Made by a program: the position numbers and the translations under genes | The notes under the pieces: generated by a model | Databases searched by the model: none | The model's input: the letters and a program-made list of their open reading frames with translations, nothing else | Told to the model about the DNA's origin: nothing | From: CAYNWT01 sp964450955 | GTDB lineage: Bacteria > Planctomycetota > Planctomycetia > Planctomycetales > Planctomycetaceae | DNA: 37,646 bases | Direction of reading: 5' to 3' | NCBI GenBank assembly: GCA_964450955.1 | Contig: CAYVFI010000051.1 | Location: 1 to 37,646, forward strand | Shown: positions 26,167-33,493 of the stretch, piece after piece | How the letters are laid out: every line of letters starts with the position of its first letter | Position numbering within the stretch: the stretch's first letter is position 1

Positions 26167-27696
26167 CTAGTGATTCGATTCCGGCATCGGCGCGATCGGC
26201 AACTGCGCGATCGACAGTTCCCTGACCGCCTCAAGTAACGCTCGCAAATGATCTTCCGTCGTGAGCGGGTTCATGACCGTCACGCGCAGCCACACGATCC
26301 CGTTGATCTCAGTTTGCACGATGTAAAACTCGCCGGAACGAACCAGCTTTCGACGCACTGCTGCCTGCAAAATATTTAACGCGGCGTTTGACAAATCCCG
26401 GCTCTCGGGGTTCCAGCGGAATACCAAAATATTGGCTTCGGGTTCGTAAGGAACCTCAAAGTCAACGGCGGCATCCAACATCTCGTAGAACCGTGCAGTC
26501 AGCCCAAACGTGAGATCGATCAGATCCGAAAATAACTCTGTCCCAAACACCGACCACAGCCCCCAAATCCCAAGCGACGCAGCGCGCTTGGTGCACTCCA
26601 GCGTCCTGAGCGCCGAATCGTATTCGTTGATGCCGGGCTGTTCGTCATCAAACAAGTACGGAGCATTTTGCTGGAACGCTGAAAACCCATGCGATCGGTT
26701 CCTGAAGAACACGAACGCACAAAGCGCCGGCACGAACAGCATCTTGTGAGCATCCCAGACAACGCTGTCTGCACGCTCAATGCCGGCCAATCGACGCCGG
26801 TGCGTTCGACTAAACAACGCCCCGCCACCATGTGCCGCGTCGACATGCATCCACAATCCATGCTTCTCACAGACATCGGCGATTCCATTCAGATCATCAA
26901 AAGCACCCGTCGGTGTCGAACACGAACTCGCCGCGACCGCAATGATGGTTCGGCCTTCATCAATCAGCCCCGTTACCAGCCTGTCCAGCGCTGCGACATC
27001 GATACTGCGAACCGAATTCAATTCCGCAGAGACAATACTTTCAGTTCCCATCCCCATAATGCCAGCCGCGCGATTGATGCAATAGTGCGCGTCGGCATTG
27101 GCCACGATACACGGCTGCGTCGCCGGATCGTGTCCCTGCGACCAACTGCTCTGCAGCTGCACATTCCGCGCGGTCAGCATTGCAGTCAGGTTCGCAAGCG
27201 AACCACCGTGCGTCACAACGCCGGAAAACGAATCCGATTCCCAGCCAATCAACTGTCCCAATTCATCAACCACCGCGCGTTCGACCGCTGTGGTAAACGG
27301 GCCCATTTCGTAGATGCCCATCACCTGATTGGTCACAGCACCAATCGCATCAAACAAACCGGCCAGTGGCGATGGGGCCGGAACCTGATGCCCGATATAG
27401 TGCGGATGGTTTAGGTTCTGTCCGCGCGAAAGGATTTCATTTGCGAGCTCGGAAACTCGATCAGCCACAGGGTTCACCACACTGTGCAACGCATCGGTCG
27501 CCGCGGCAATATTGGACTTTGGTTCTTTCCAGTTAAGAACCGGCCCCTCACCTTCCTGAACTCCCGCCAGGTGGGCAGCCAGCGAATCAATCACCCGCAT
27601 GCCCGACGCGCGAAATAAATCAGCGTCCCACGCCTTGCCCACGCGCGTTCGAATTGCATCCAGCGATGCACTGCGTTCCGACTGGGGCGGTTTCAT
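26167..27696 (-). CDS. PLP-dependent group II amino acid decarboxylase
   Basis: This 509-residue enzyme belongs to the family of glutamate, aromatic-amino-acid and 2,4-diaminobutyrate decarboxylases. PLP-site motifs are all present: VTHGGSLANLTAML (161-174), ADAHYCINRAAGI (201-213), the cofactor aspartate in HVDAAHGG (D286) and the Schiff-base lysine in DSVVWDAHKML (K318). FVFFRN and YEPEANILVFRW follow as in relatives. The substrate is not clear from the sequence. The ATG at 27696 overlaps the stop of the upstream oxidase subunit gene as ATGA, so translation is probably coupled. The longer open frame upstream is only read-through of the neighbouring gene's antisense frame. Confidence 0.9.
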   Translation of the reverse strand: MKPPQSERSASLDAIRTRVGKAWDADLFRASGMRVIDSLAAHLAGVQEGEGPVLNWKEPKSNIAAATDALHSVVNPVADRVSELANEILSRGQNLNHPHYIGHQVPAPSPLAGLFDAIGAVTNQVMGIYEMGPFTTAVERAVVDELGQLIGWESDSFSGVVTHGGSLANLTAMLTARNVQLQSSWSQGHDPATQPCIVANADAHYCINRAAGIMGMGTESIVSAELNSVRSIDVAALDRLVTGLIDEGRTIIAVAASSCSTPTGAFDDLNGIADVCEKHGLWMHVDAAHGGGALFSRTHRRRLAGIERADSVVWDAHKMLFVPALCAFVFFRNRSHGFSAFQQNAPYLFDDEQPGINEYDSALRTLECTKRAASLGIWGLWSVFGTELFSDLIDLTFGLTARFYEMLDAAVDFEVPYEPEANILVFRWNPESRDLSNAALNILQAAVRRKLVRSGEFYIVQTEINGIVWLRVTVMNPLTTEDHLRALLEAVRELSIAQLPIAPMPESNH

Positions 27697-28274
27697 TGTG
27701 GATGCCTGATTGAAAAGAAGAACACCATCAGAATCGCAACCCACACAATTCCCAGGCCATGCCAGAACCAGGTGCAGACGCTGACCCCGAAGTAGTATTC
27801 GTGGTCGTAGCGATCCTGGAAACTCTTCAGTGTCACAAACACCAGAAACATCATCGCGACGGTGAAGTGAAACGCGTGCAGGATCGCAAACACAAACGCA
27901 AAGCCAATGACACCGGTTTCCGCATTCCGAGCCGGCTGCGATGCCTTGAGTAAGTACCACAGCCCGTAAGTTTGGAACGCGACAAACAAGGCACCGGCGA
28001 TTAAAGAAATAACCAGCGCCTGCCGAAACGGCTTTTGGCGTTCAATCCGCACCTGCGTGATTGCTCGATGTAAAAACATGCTGCCAACAATCAGCAGAAC
28101 ACTGCTATACAGAAAGGCTGGCGGCAGAACCAACCCTTCGGTGGTTCCGGACGGCCCACCCAGCACTTCGACCAGCCCACGCGCGACCAACGTTGAAAGC
28201 GCCATCACGCTGACGTACGTCACAAATAGTCGGACGACAAACTGACTTTGTGCGGGAGCTTCCAAAGATGACAT
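27693..28274 (-). CDS. Heme-copper oxidase subunit III (cytochrome c oxidase subunit 3 family)
   Basis: The 193-residue integral membrane protein has five hydrophobic segments and the family pattern: FLYSSVLLIVGSMFLHRAI in helix 2, HAFHFTVAMMFLVFVTLKSF in helix 4 and VCTWFWHGLGIVWVAILMVFFF in the last helix. It matches the short five-helix form of subunit III. No subunit I or II gene is in the window, so it is an orphan or part of a dispersed oxidase. It ends in the ATGA overlap with the PLP decarboxylase. The ATG at 28274 is preferred; a TTG seven codons upstream is open. Confidence 0.75.
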   Translation of the reverse strand: MSSLEAPAQSQFVVRLFVTYVSVMALSTLVARGLVEVLGGPSGTTEGLVLPPAFLYSSVLLIVGSMFLHRAITQVRIERQKPFRQALVISLIAGALFVAFQTYGLWYLLKASQPARNAETGVIGFAFVFAILHAFHFTVAMMFLVFVTLKSFQDRYDHEYYFGVSVCTWFWHGLGIVWVAILMVFFFSIRHPQ

Positions 28275-28474
28275 GGGCCGAGTTCTGAGAGTCAAAGTCC
28301 AAAGACGGAGCCGAAAGAGGAATGCTGAGGATTATTGTCTGGTACCCGACAGATGTCTCGTCTGCATCGCGAAGTTCGCCGAAGAGCCAGTTTCCGGGCA
28401 AGAAATCGCCTTCGATAGCCGATTGAGTTGTCGGCGGCAGCAGATTCGATAAACTGTCGCCCAGTCAAATACAC

Positions 28475-28548
28475 GCATCCGTAGCTCAACTGGATAGAGC
28501 ACCGGTCTTCGGAACCGGGGGTTGGGGGTTCGAATCCCTCCGGGTGTA
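28475..28548 (+). tRNA. tRNA-Arg (anticodon TCG)
   Basis: A complete cloverleaf can be drawn by eye. The acceptor GCATCCG pairs with CGGGTGT, the D stem is GCTC/GAGC, and the anticodon stem is CCGGT/ACCGG with loop CTTCGGA. The anticodon TCG is at 28509-28511. The T arm is GGGGG-TTCGAAT-CCCTC and the discriminator base is A. CCA is not encoded. It reads CGA arginine codons. Confidence 0.95.
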
Positions 28549-28564
28549 CTTCAAACACAAGTCA

Positions 28565-28600
28565 AACGCCGGGAAATTCAGTTTTCCCGGCGTTTTCTTT
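28565..28600 (+). terminator. Intrinsic terminator after tRNA-Arg
   Basis: The stem AACGCCGGGAAA pairs with TTTCCCGGCGTT around a short loop (attcagt) and runs into TTTTCTTT. It lies 17 bases downstream of the tRNA. Confidence 0.85.
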
Positions 28601-28712
28601 GTTTGGCTTCATCTGTTTGCGAGGCATTTCAGCATGTTGCGGTTGTGTTCTGCACACTGGGCAGCACACCGGCGTGGGTTGCTTACTCATAGTGGCTCTC
28701 ACGAACCGTCAG

Positions 28713-28732
28713 GTAGTGGCTCGGACTGCCAC
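28713..28732 (+). repeat. REP-like palindrome, GTAGTGGC type
   Basis: GTAG overlaps the hairpin GTGGC-tcggact-GCCAC. A decayed relative (tagtggctctcac) lies about 25 bases upstream. It is a single copy in this window, so assignment to a REP family is tentative. Confidence 0.4.
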
Positions 28733-28786
28733 CGCTCTCTTCGCTTGGTGCGGATGCGAAGGAGAAGCTCGCTGCCCGTTTCGTAA

Positions 28787-28809
28787 GTAGCATGGGCCCC
28801 CGGCCCGTG
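28787..28809 (+). repeat. REP element, RAYT-associated family, forward copy
   Basis: GTAG is followed by CATGGGCCCCCGGCCCGTG, a GC-rich near-palindrome. A second identical forward copy lies at 29163-29185, and an exact reverse-complement copy at 30210-30232. Confidence 0.85.
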
Positions 28810-28933
28810 AGCGTGAGGCCCATCGTTAATGTCATGGGGTTCGCCGGGGGTTGTGAAGGTTGACGTTGGTGACGTTGGTTTTGCTGCGGTGTACGGTTCC
28901 GGGGCGGTTGTTTTGAGTGATTGTGTTTGCGTG

Positions 28934-28956
28934 CACGGCCCGGGGGGCCATGCTAC
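28934..28956 (-). repeat. REP element, RAYT-associated family, reverse copy
   Basis: Plus-strand CACGGCCCGGGGGGCCATG followed by ctac, i.e. GTAG-headed on the minus strand. With the forward copy at 28787 it forms a widely spaced opposing pair. Confidence 0.8.
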
Positions 28957-29162
28957 TGCGGGCTCGCCAGTCTGGCGTCAGCGAGTTTGCGATACGACTG
29001 CTGGTGGATGAACCTGGGGCGGTTGGGACTTTGAGGTGCTACAGGTTTCAGGGACAGGCGAGTCTCTTATTCCAGGGAACCCGAAAGGTACTTCGGGATG
29101 GGCTCATTCTCGCGCCTCAGCTCCGCCGCCTTCAACGTGACTCGTGACAAGGCTCACCGCGC

Positions 29163-29185
29163 GTAGCATGGGCCCCCGGCCCGTG
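29163..29185 (+). repeat. REP element, RAYT-associated family, forward copy
   Basis: Identical to the copy at 28787-28809: GTAG then CATGGGCCCCCGGCCCGTG. It faces the reverse-oriented tandem array starting at 29231, 45 bases away. Confidence 0.85.
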
Positions 29186-29230
29186 ATGTCTGCGATGGAG
29201 CCTTGTGTTCCGCAGGGCGGTTGGGCCTCG

Positions 29231-29381
29231 CACGGCCCGGGGGGCATGCTACTCGCACGGCCCGGGGGGCCATGTTACTCGCACGGCCCGGGGGGCATGC
29301 TACTCGCACGGCCCGGGGGGCCATGTTACTCGCACGGCCCGGGGGGCCATGCTACTCGCACGGCCCGGGGGGCCATGCTAC
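29231..29381 (-). repeat. Tandem array of six REP elements abutting the RAYT gene
   Basis: Six minus-oriented copies start at 29231, 29256, 29282, 29307, 29333 and 29359. Each is 22-23 bp and separated by the same three bases (tcg). The first two copies differ (one C fewer; gttac for gctac) and this 51-bp pair is repeated exactly as the next two, so the array grew by duplication of a dimer. The last copy's GTAG provides the TAG stop of the RAYT gene. Confidence 0.9.
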
Positions 29382-30055
29382 TGGAGGTCATGGAAGGTCC
29401 AGCCGGCTGCTTGCCATTGGGGGTTAATCCATCGGTGCCAGTCTTGTTCGCGTAGTCCAGCCCGATGTGGGTTTAGTCCGATGTACTGCACCACGCGATA
29501 GAGATGCTCTTCGTCACGGATGATGCGATCGTACGATTCCTGTTGCCACACCTGTCCGTCTAATCGTTCACGCTTGTTAATGAAGTTGGCGGAGACGCTC
29601 TTCATTGAACCAATCTCATCTTCGAGTTCAATCGATTCGAAGGGACGAATGACAAGGTGGCAGTGGTTGGCCATGATGACGAAGCAACCAATTTCGTACC
29701 GCTGCTGGTGAAAATGCAGAATGCTGCGATGAAGCTCCTGGGCATAGGGTTCTAAGCGAAACCAGCATGCACCGTAGCCCGCATCCATCCACTTCTCGAC
29801 AGCCCGGAACACAGTTCTGGCGTATTCCGTCCACGTTTTTTCATTGCGGGGCGGCGGGTTTTGACGCTCCCATTCGCGACGCATGGATTTTAGTTGTGCT
29901 TTCTTCGGGCCGGGCAGAGCGTCGGCAAGGTTGAATGTCACGAAATAGGTCGCTCCAACCTGCCGCCAATGCGGAAGGTTGCGTTTGTAAATCTTGAGCG
30001 GCTTGTTGGGGTCGAGTCCGCGAAATCCGGGAGGTGGTTTGAGGTTGAATGTCAT
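29378..30055 (-). CDS. REP-associated tyrosine transposase (RAYT, Y1/IS200-like)
   Basis: This 225-residue HUH single-strand nuclease is thought to nick and move REP elements. The HUH pair is H131-C-H133 in VIMANHCHLVIRPF. The C-terminal part shows VWQQESYDRIIRDEEHLYRVVQYIGLNPHRAGL; Y175 is the probable nucleophile, with Y186 or Y191 less likely. The N-terminal NLPHWRQVGATYFVTFNLADALP is typical of the RAYT/COG1943 group. Unlike an insertion sequence it has no terminal repeats of its own. Instead it is flanked on both sides by one REP family, the usual genomic setting of RAYTs. The frame is intact, so it may be active. Confidence 0.9.
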   Translation of the reverse strand: MTFNLKPPPGFRGLDPNKPLKIYKRNLPHWRQVGATYFVTFNLADALPGPKKAQLKSMRREWERQNPPPRNEKTWTEYARTVFRAVEKWMDAGYGACWFRLEPYAQELHRSILHFHQQRYEIGCFVIMANHCHLVIRPFESIELEDEIGSMKSVSANFINKRERLDGQVWQQESYDRIIRDEEHLYRVVQYIGLNPHRAGLREQDWHRWINPQWQAAGWTFHDLQ

Positions 30056-30063
30056 TCTTTTTG

Positions 30064-30280
30064 CGTGGGCCCCCGGTCCGTGGTTTGGAGATTGGTTGGC
30101 GTGTTTGTTTGGGGCACGGCCCGGGGGGCCATGCTACGTTTGTTTGGGCACGGCCCGGGGGGCCATGCTACTTGGGCGGGCCGGGGGGCCATGCTACGTT
30201 TGTTTGGGGCACGGGCCGGGGGCCCATGCTACTTGGGCGGGCCGGGGGGCCGTGCTACTTGGGTTGGGGGGCTGTGTTAC
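30064..30280 (-). repeat. REP cluster upstream of the RAYT gene
   Basis: Copies on the minus strand lie at 30115-30137, 30149-30171 and 30210-30232, with diverged copies at 30177-30197, 30238-30258 and 30259-30280. A GTAG-less forward relic is at 30064-30082. Spacers contain repeated gtttgtttggg. Together with the downstream array, the RAYT sits inside about 15 copies of its presumed cognate REP. Confidence 0.85.
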
Positions 30281-30535
30281 TGTTTTAGCTGCTTGGCAGG
30301 CGTGTCCATCCTGGCAAGGGACTCGAACGGACCAAGCGGCGTGATATGCACAGCGATTTTCCGAAGGCCAAGCCGCGGGCTTTCGCTAAAAACACGGCCA
30401 AATGACCCGCCGTTGCTGACGCTGATCAGCAACTGTCGGCGAGCGGGTGTCAGACGCGATGGAGAACATCTTCAATTCCCGGACGTTTTTCGCAGAATGC
30501 GTTGTCAAAACCTTCGCTCATTGCGATAATGTTAT
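30281..30535. other. Intergenic region before feoA
   Basis: No gene or RNA is evident. The right end must contain the feo promoter, next to the Fur-box-like dyad at 30532-30554. Confidence 0.5.
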
Positions 30536-30554
30536 TGAGACTCAGTTTCAATAA
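30532..30554. promoter_or_regulatory. Fur-box-like operator upstream of feoA
   Basis: The near-perfect dyad TTATTGAGAC-tca-GTTTCAATAA has nine of ten positions paired. Its core TGAGACT-C-AGTTTCA fits the 7-1-7 Fur pattern TGAnAnT-n-AnTnTCA at every fixed position. It lies 11 bases upstream of the feoA start codon, so it may overlap the transcript start. Iron repression by Fur is inferred from the gene it precedes. Confidence 0.6.
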
Positions 30555-30565
30555 GGGCTGAAGCG

Positions 30566-30865
30566 TTGGCTAAATACAGCAAATTAGGCAATCTTGCTTG
30601 CGGGCAGGAAGCGACTGTTGCCGGGATTAATGGTACCGGAACTGTCATGATGCGACTCATGGAGATCGGCTTGATACCGGGTCGTACCGTTTCTGTGCTT
30701 CGTCGGGCTCCGTTTGGAGGTCCGGTGGAATTGCTAATCGATAAAACTCGGCTGGCGGTTCGGACCTGTGAAGCGGACTGCGTTGAGATCATCGCCGCTG
30801 GCAGTTCGGCAATAACTGCCGATGTTGCCGTTGCCGTTCAAGCAGAACCAGTCGCTGCGGTCTGA
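30566..30865 (+). CDS. feoA: Ferrous iron transport protein A
   Basis: This is a small SH3-like cytosolic partner of FeoB. Of its 99 residues, the first 75 or so form the FeoA domain (GQEATVAGINGTGTVMMRLMEIGLIPGRTVSVLRRAPFGG broken over the typical strands, then RTCEADCVEI). About 20 Ala/Val-rich residues trail at the C-terminus. The start is a TTG with AAGGG upstream. feoB begins 34 bases downstream. Confidence 0.9.
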   Translation: MAKYSKLGNLACGQEATVAGINGTGTVMMRLMEIGLIPGRTVSVLRRAPFGGPVELLIDKTRLAVRTCEADCVEIIAAGSSAITADVAVAVQAEPVAAV

Positions 30866-30899
30866 CTGAAGTATTCTCCGACACTACCGGTCCACACCA

Positions 30900-33083
30900 A
30901 TGAGTTCCGCGGTCGCCGATCCACCGAAAATCCTGAAGGTGGCACTGATCGGCAATCCGAACACGGGCAAGAGCACCGTGTTCAATGCGTTGGCCGGGAT
31001 GAATGTTCGCACCGGCAATTACCCCGGTGTAACCGTTGAGAAGAAAGTCGGGCACACCACCTGGAACGAACAAGCGGTCAAGCTAATCGACTTGCCCGGC
31101 ACCTACAGCCTTTCACCGCGTTCGCCTGACGAAGCGGTGGCTGTCCACGTCTTGTTGGGTCGCCAGGACGACGTTGGCAAACTGGATGCGGTTATATGCG
31201 TTGTCGATGCGTGTCGACTTGAACGCAATCTCTATCTGGTCAGTCAACTGCTGGAGATGGAGATCCCGGTCGTGATGGCGCTTAACATGTGGGACTCAGC
31301 GCAGCGGCGAGGCGTCGATCTGGATATCAAGAAGTTATCTAATCGGTTGGGCATTCCGGTCATCCGAACCAGTGCGAACAAACTTCAGGGTGTTGACGAG
31401 CTACGAGCAGCGGTGCAGACAGCCATCGCTTCGCCGGTTCCATCGCGGCCGACACCGCTTCCAGACACGTTTTACGACGCGGCGAACTTACTTGGTTCGA
31501 AAATTTCAACTGTGACCGGTTCGACTTTGCCGGCGTACGAAGTCGAACGCATTCTTCTGGACGAAGGTGGAACGCTGGAGCAGCAATTGCTTAGCGGGCA
31601 TCCAACGCTGGGGAACGTGCTTGTTGATACTCGTTCAGAATTGCGGCAGGCGGGCTGCCAGATTCCGTCAATCGAACCGGCCGCACGGTTTCAATGGTCA
31701 CGATCTGTATTTGGCGAAGTCACACGTGACGCCGGGACAGACCGTTCGCTGACAGAACGACTGGACAGCGTGCTGTTGCACAAACTGTTTGGTCCGCTGG
31801 CGTTTCTGGCCGTCATGTTTTTGGTGTTCCAGACGCTCTACACATGGGCCGGTCCACTTATGGATTTGTGTGAGCAAGGCCAGGGATTTTTGTCCGGGCT
31901 TCTGGAAACCAACATGTCACCGGGCCCGTTTCGCAGTCTGTTAATTGACGGTGTGATTGCGGGCGTCGGCGGTGTCTTGATTTTTCTGCCGCAGATCGCG
32001 CTGCTGTTCTTCTTTATTTCGATACTCGAAGACTGCGGATATATGGCGCGAGCGGCATTCCTTGTCGACCGCCTGATGGCCGTGTTCGGTCTAAATGGGA
32101 AGTCCTTTCTGCCGCTCATGTCGTCGTTCGCATGTGCGGTTCCGGGTGTCATGGCGACGCGTGTGATTGAGAATCGCCGCGATCGACTGGTGACAATTCT
32201 TATCGCGCCGCTGATGAGCTGTTCGGCTCGATTGCCGGTTTACCTGCTACTGATCGGGGCGTTCGTACCGGCTACAGCTTACGCGGGTGGTTGGGTTTCG
32301 CTACGCGGTTTGGTTCTCCTGGCCATGACGGCGCTTGGGGCAGTTGTCGCAATTCCTGTCGCGTTGATATTGAAAGCGTTGTTGAAAAAGTCGGATCCGT
32401 CGCCGTTTGTGCTGGAACTGCCCGACTACAAGACCCCTTCGGCTCGTGTTGTGCTGAGCCGCGTCTGGGATCGCAGTAAAGCGTTCTTTGTTCGTGCCGG
32501 GACTCTGATTTTTGCGAGTTCCATTCTGATTTGGGCCGCGGCCACGTTTCCCGGTGATCGAACGAAGTTGTACGAGTTACAGTCACAGATTGAAGCGACA
32601 GATGAAGCCGACGAAGAAACGCTGGCAGCGCTGTCGAAGTCTTACAATGCTGAGAACGGACGGTTAGTCGAACAAAGTGCTCTCGGGCGAATCGGCAAAG
32701 TTATCGAACCGGTAGTCAAACCGCTTGGCTGGGATTGGAAGATCGGCGTGGGGGCCATCGCATCCTTCCCGGCTCGAGAAGTTATCATCGCCACGCTGGG
32801 GACCATTTACAGTCTGGGCGGCGATGTGGACGAAGAAGACACGGGACTAGTGTCAGCGATGAAGAACTCAAAGTGGCCCGATGGTCGTCCCGTTTACAAC
32901 CTGCCGGTGGCTCTGTCGGTGATGGTCTTCTTCGCGTTGTGTGCTCAGTGCGTTTCGACGCTGGCCATCATCAAACGCGAGACCAACAGCTGGTTCTGGC
33001 CGTTTGTGTCGTTTACTTACATGACGGTTCTGGCGTATGTCGGCGCGTTCATCACTTATCAAGTGGGGATGAACTTTGTTTGA
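30900..33083 (+). CDS. feoB: Ferrous iron transport protein B (GTPase-permease)
   Basis: This inner-membrane Fe(II) importer has an N-terminal G domain. Of its 727 residues, G1 is GNPNTGKS (18-25), G3 is DLPG (64-67) and G4 is NMWD (129-132). The helical GDI-like region follows, then the membrane domain with two Gate segments. The core motifs are LEDCGYMARAAFLVDRLM, LPLMSSFACAVPGVMATR and SCSARLPVYLLL, and the C-terminal ASFPAREVIIATLGTIYSLG is present. Length and all transport motifs are complete, so it should be functional. It overlaps the next gene by 8 bases and follows feoA closely, forming a feoA-feoB-small Cys-rich operon. Confidence 0.96.
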   Translation: MSSAVADPPKILKVALIGNPNTGKSTVFNALAGMNVRTGNYPGVTVEKKVGHTTWNEQAVKLIDLPGTYSLSPRSPDEAVAVHVLLGRQDDVGKLDAVICVVDACRLERNLYLVSQLLEMEIPVVMALNMWDSAQRRGVDLDIKKLSNRLGIPVIRTSANKLQGVDELRAAVQTAIASPVPSRPTPLPDTFYDAANLLGSKISTVTGSTLPAYEVERILLDEGGTLEQQLLSGHPTLGNVLVDTRSELRQAGCQIPSIEPAARFQWSRSVFGEVTRDAGTDRSLTERLDSVLLHKLFGPLAFLAVMFLVFQTLYTWAGPLMDLCEQGQGFLSGLLETNMSPGPFRSLLIDGVIAGVGGVLIFLPQIALLFFFISILEDCGYMARAAFLVDRLMAVFGLNGKSFLPLMSSFACAVPGVMATRVIENRRDRLVTILIAPLMSCSARLPVYLLLIGAFVPATAYAGGWVSLRGLVLLAMTALGAVVAIPVALILKALLKKSDPSPFVLELPDYKTPSARVVLSRVWDRSKAFFVRAGTLIFASSILIWAAATFPGDRTKLYELQSQIEATDEADEETLAALSKSYNAENGRLVEQSALGRIGKVIEPVVKPLGWDWKIGVGAIASFPAREVIIATLGTIYSLGGDVDEEDTGLVSAMKNSKWPDGRPVYNLPVALSVMVFFALCAQCVSTLAIIKRETNSWFWPFVSFTYMTVLAYVGAFITYQVGMNFV

Positions 33084-33282
33084 CTGGCAAACGATAGCGA
33101 CAATGTGCTTTGTCGTGGGCGCGATTGGGTACATCGGCCGAGCGGCTGTGCTGACATTTACAGTTCGCAGGACTGGCGGCTGCGGAAGCAGTTGTTCGGG
33201 CTGTGGGCCAGCAACGACTGGCGTGAAAGAAGTGCAACTGGTGACGCTGAAAACAGAGCCCACCAAGACCGTTGTCGACTGA
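33076..33282 (+). CDS. FeoB-associated Cys-rich membrane protein
   Basis: The 68-residue product has one membrane helix (about 6-29) followed by a cysteine cluster, GGCGSSCSGCGP (C-x3-C-x2-C), and a short polar tail. This is the layout of the small 'FeoB-associated' proteins that replace FeoC in many genomes. The TTG start lies inside the end of feoB (8-base overlap), with GGGGA upstream, indicating translational coupling. The cysteines may bind iron or sense redox state; this is unproven. Confidence 0.75.
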   Translation: MFDWQTIATMCFVVGAIGYIGRAAVLTFTVRRTGGCGSSCSGCGPATTGVKEVQLVTLKTEPTKTVVD

Positions 33283-33493
33283 GTCTTCACTCGGCCGGCC
33301 ACTGGAGCGAGCCGTTGGCGATAGCCTCAACGCCGAACCAGGAAGTTCATAACGGTCTCGGAGTCAAACCGCGTTCAGAACCCAACGACAACCGCGGCTG
33401 ACCAGTACCCAACGATCGGCATGACTCGCCCTCGCGGCGCCACCCTGTCCAGGAAACGACATCGTTGCCGCACGCCGTTGCAACTGGAGTTGC

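Larger units (their letters stand above)
28601..29377. other. Non-coding, REP-rich region
   Basis: No credible gene is present. It contains a different REP-like hairpin at 28713-28732, two forward REPs (28787-28809 and 29163-29185), one reverse REP (28934-28956) and the tandem array that runs into the RAYT stop codon. Apparent open frames over the array give repetitive Gly/Arg/Pro peptides and are artefacts. Confidence 0.6.

Noticed and set aside
27697..27960. N-terminal extension of the PLP decarboxylase open frame
   Set aside because: It overlaps the oxidase subunit III gene on the same strand in another frame and has no family similarity. The ATG at 27696 with the ATGA overlap is a better start.
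29231..29381. CRISPR-like array of regularly spaced 22-23 bp repeats
   Set aside because: Linkers are the constant three bases tcg, not unique 30-40 bp spacers, and there are no cas genes. It is a REP array.
29144..29455. Open frames giving repeated HGPGG/ARPGG peptides, resembling a repeat protein
   Set aside because: They simply translate the tandem REP array. The same repeat is open in several frames and has no start signal or conserved flanks.
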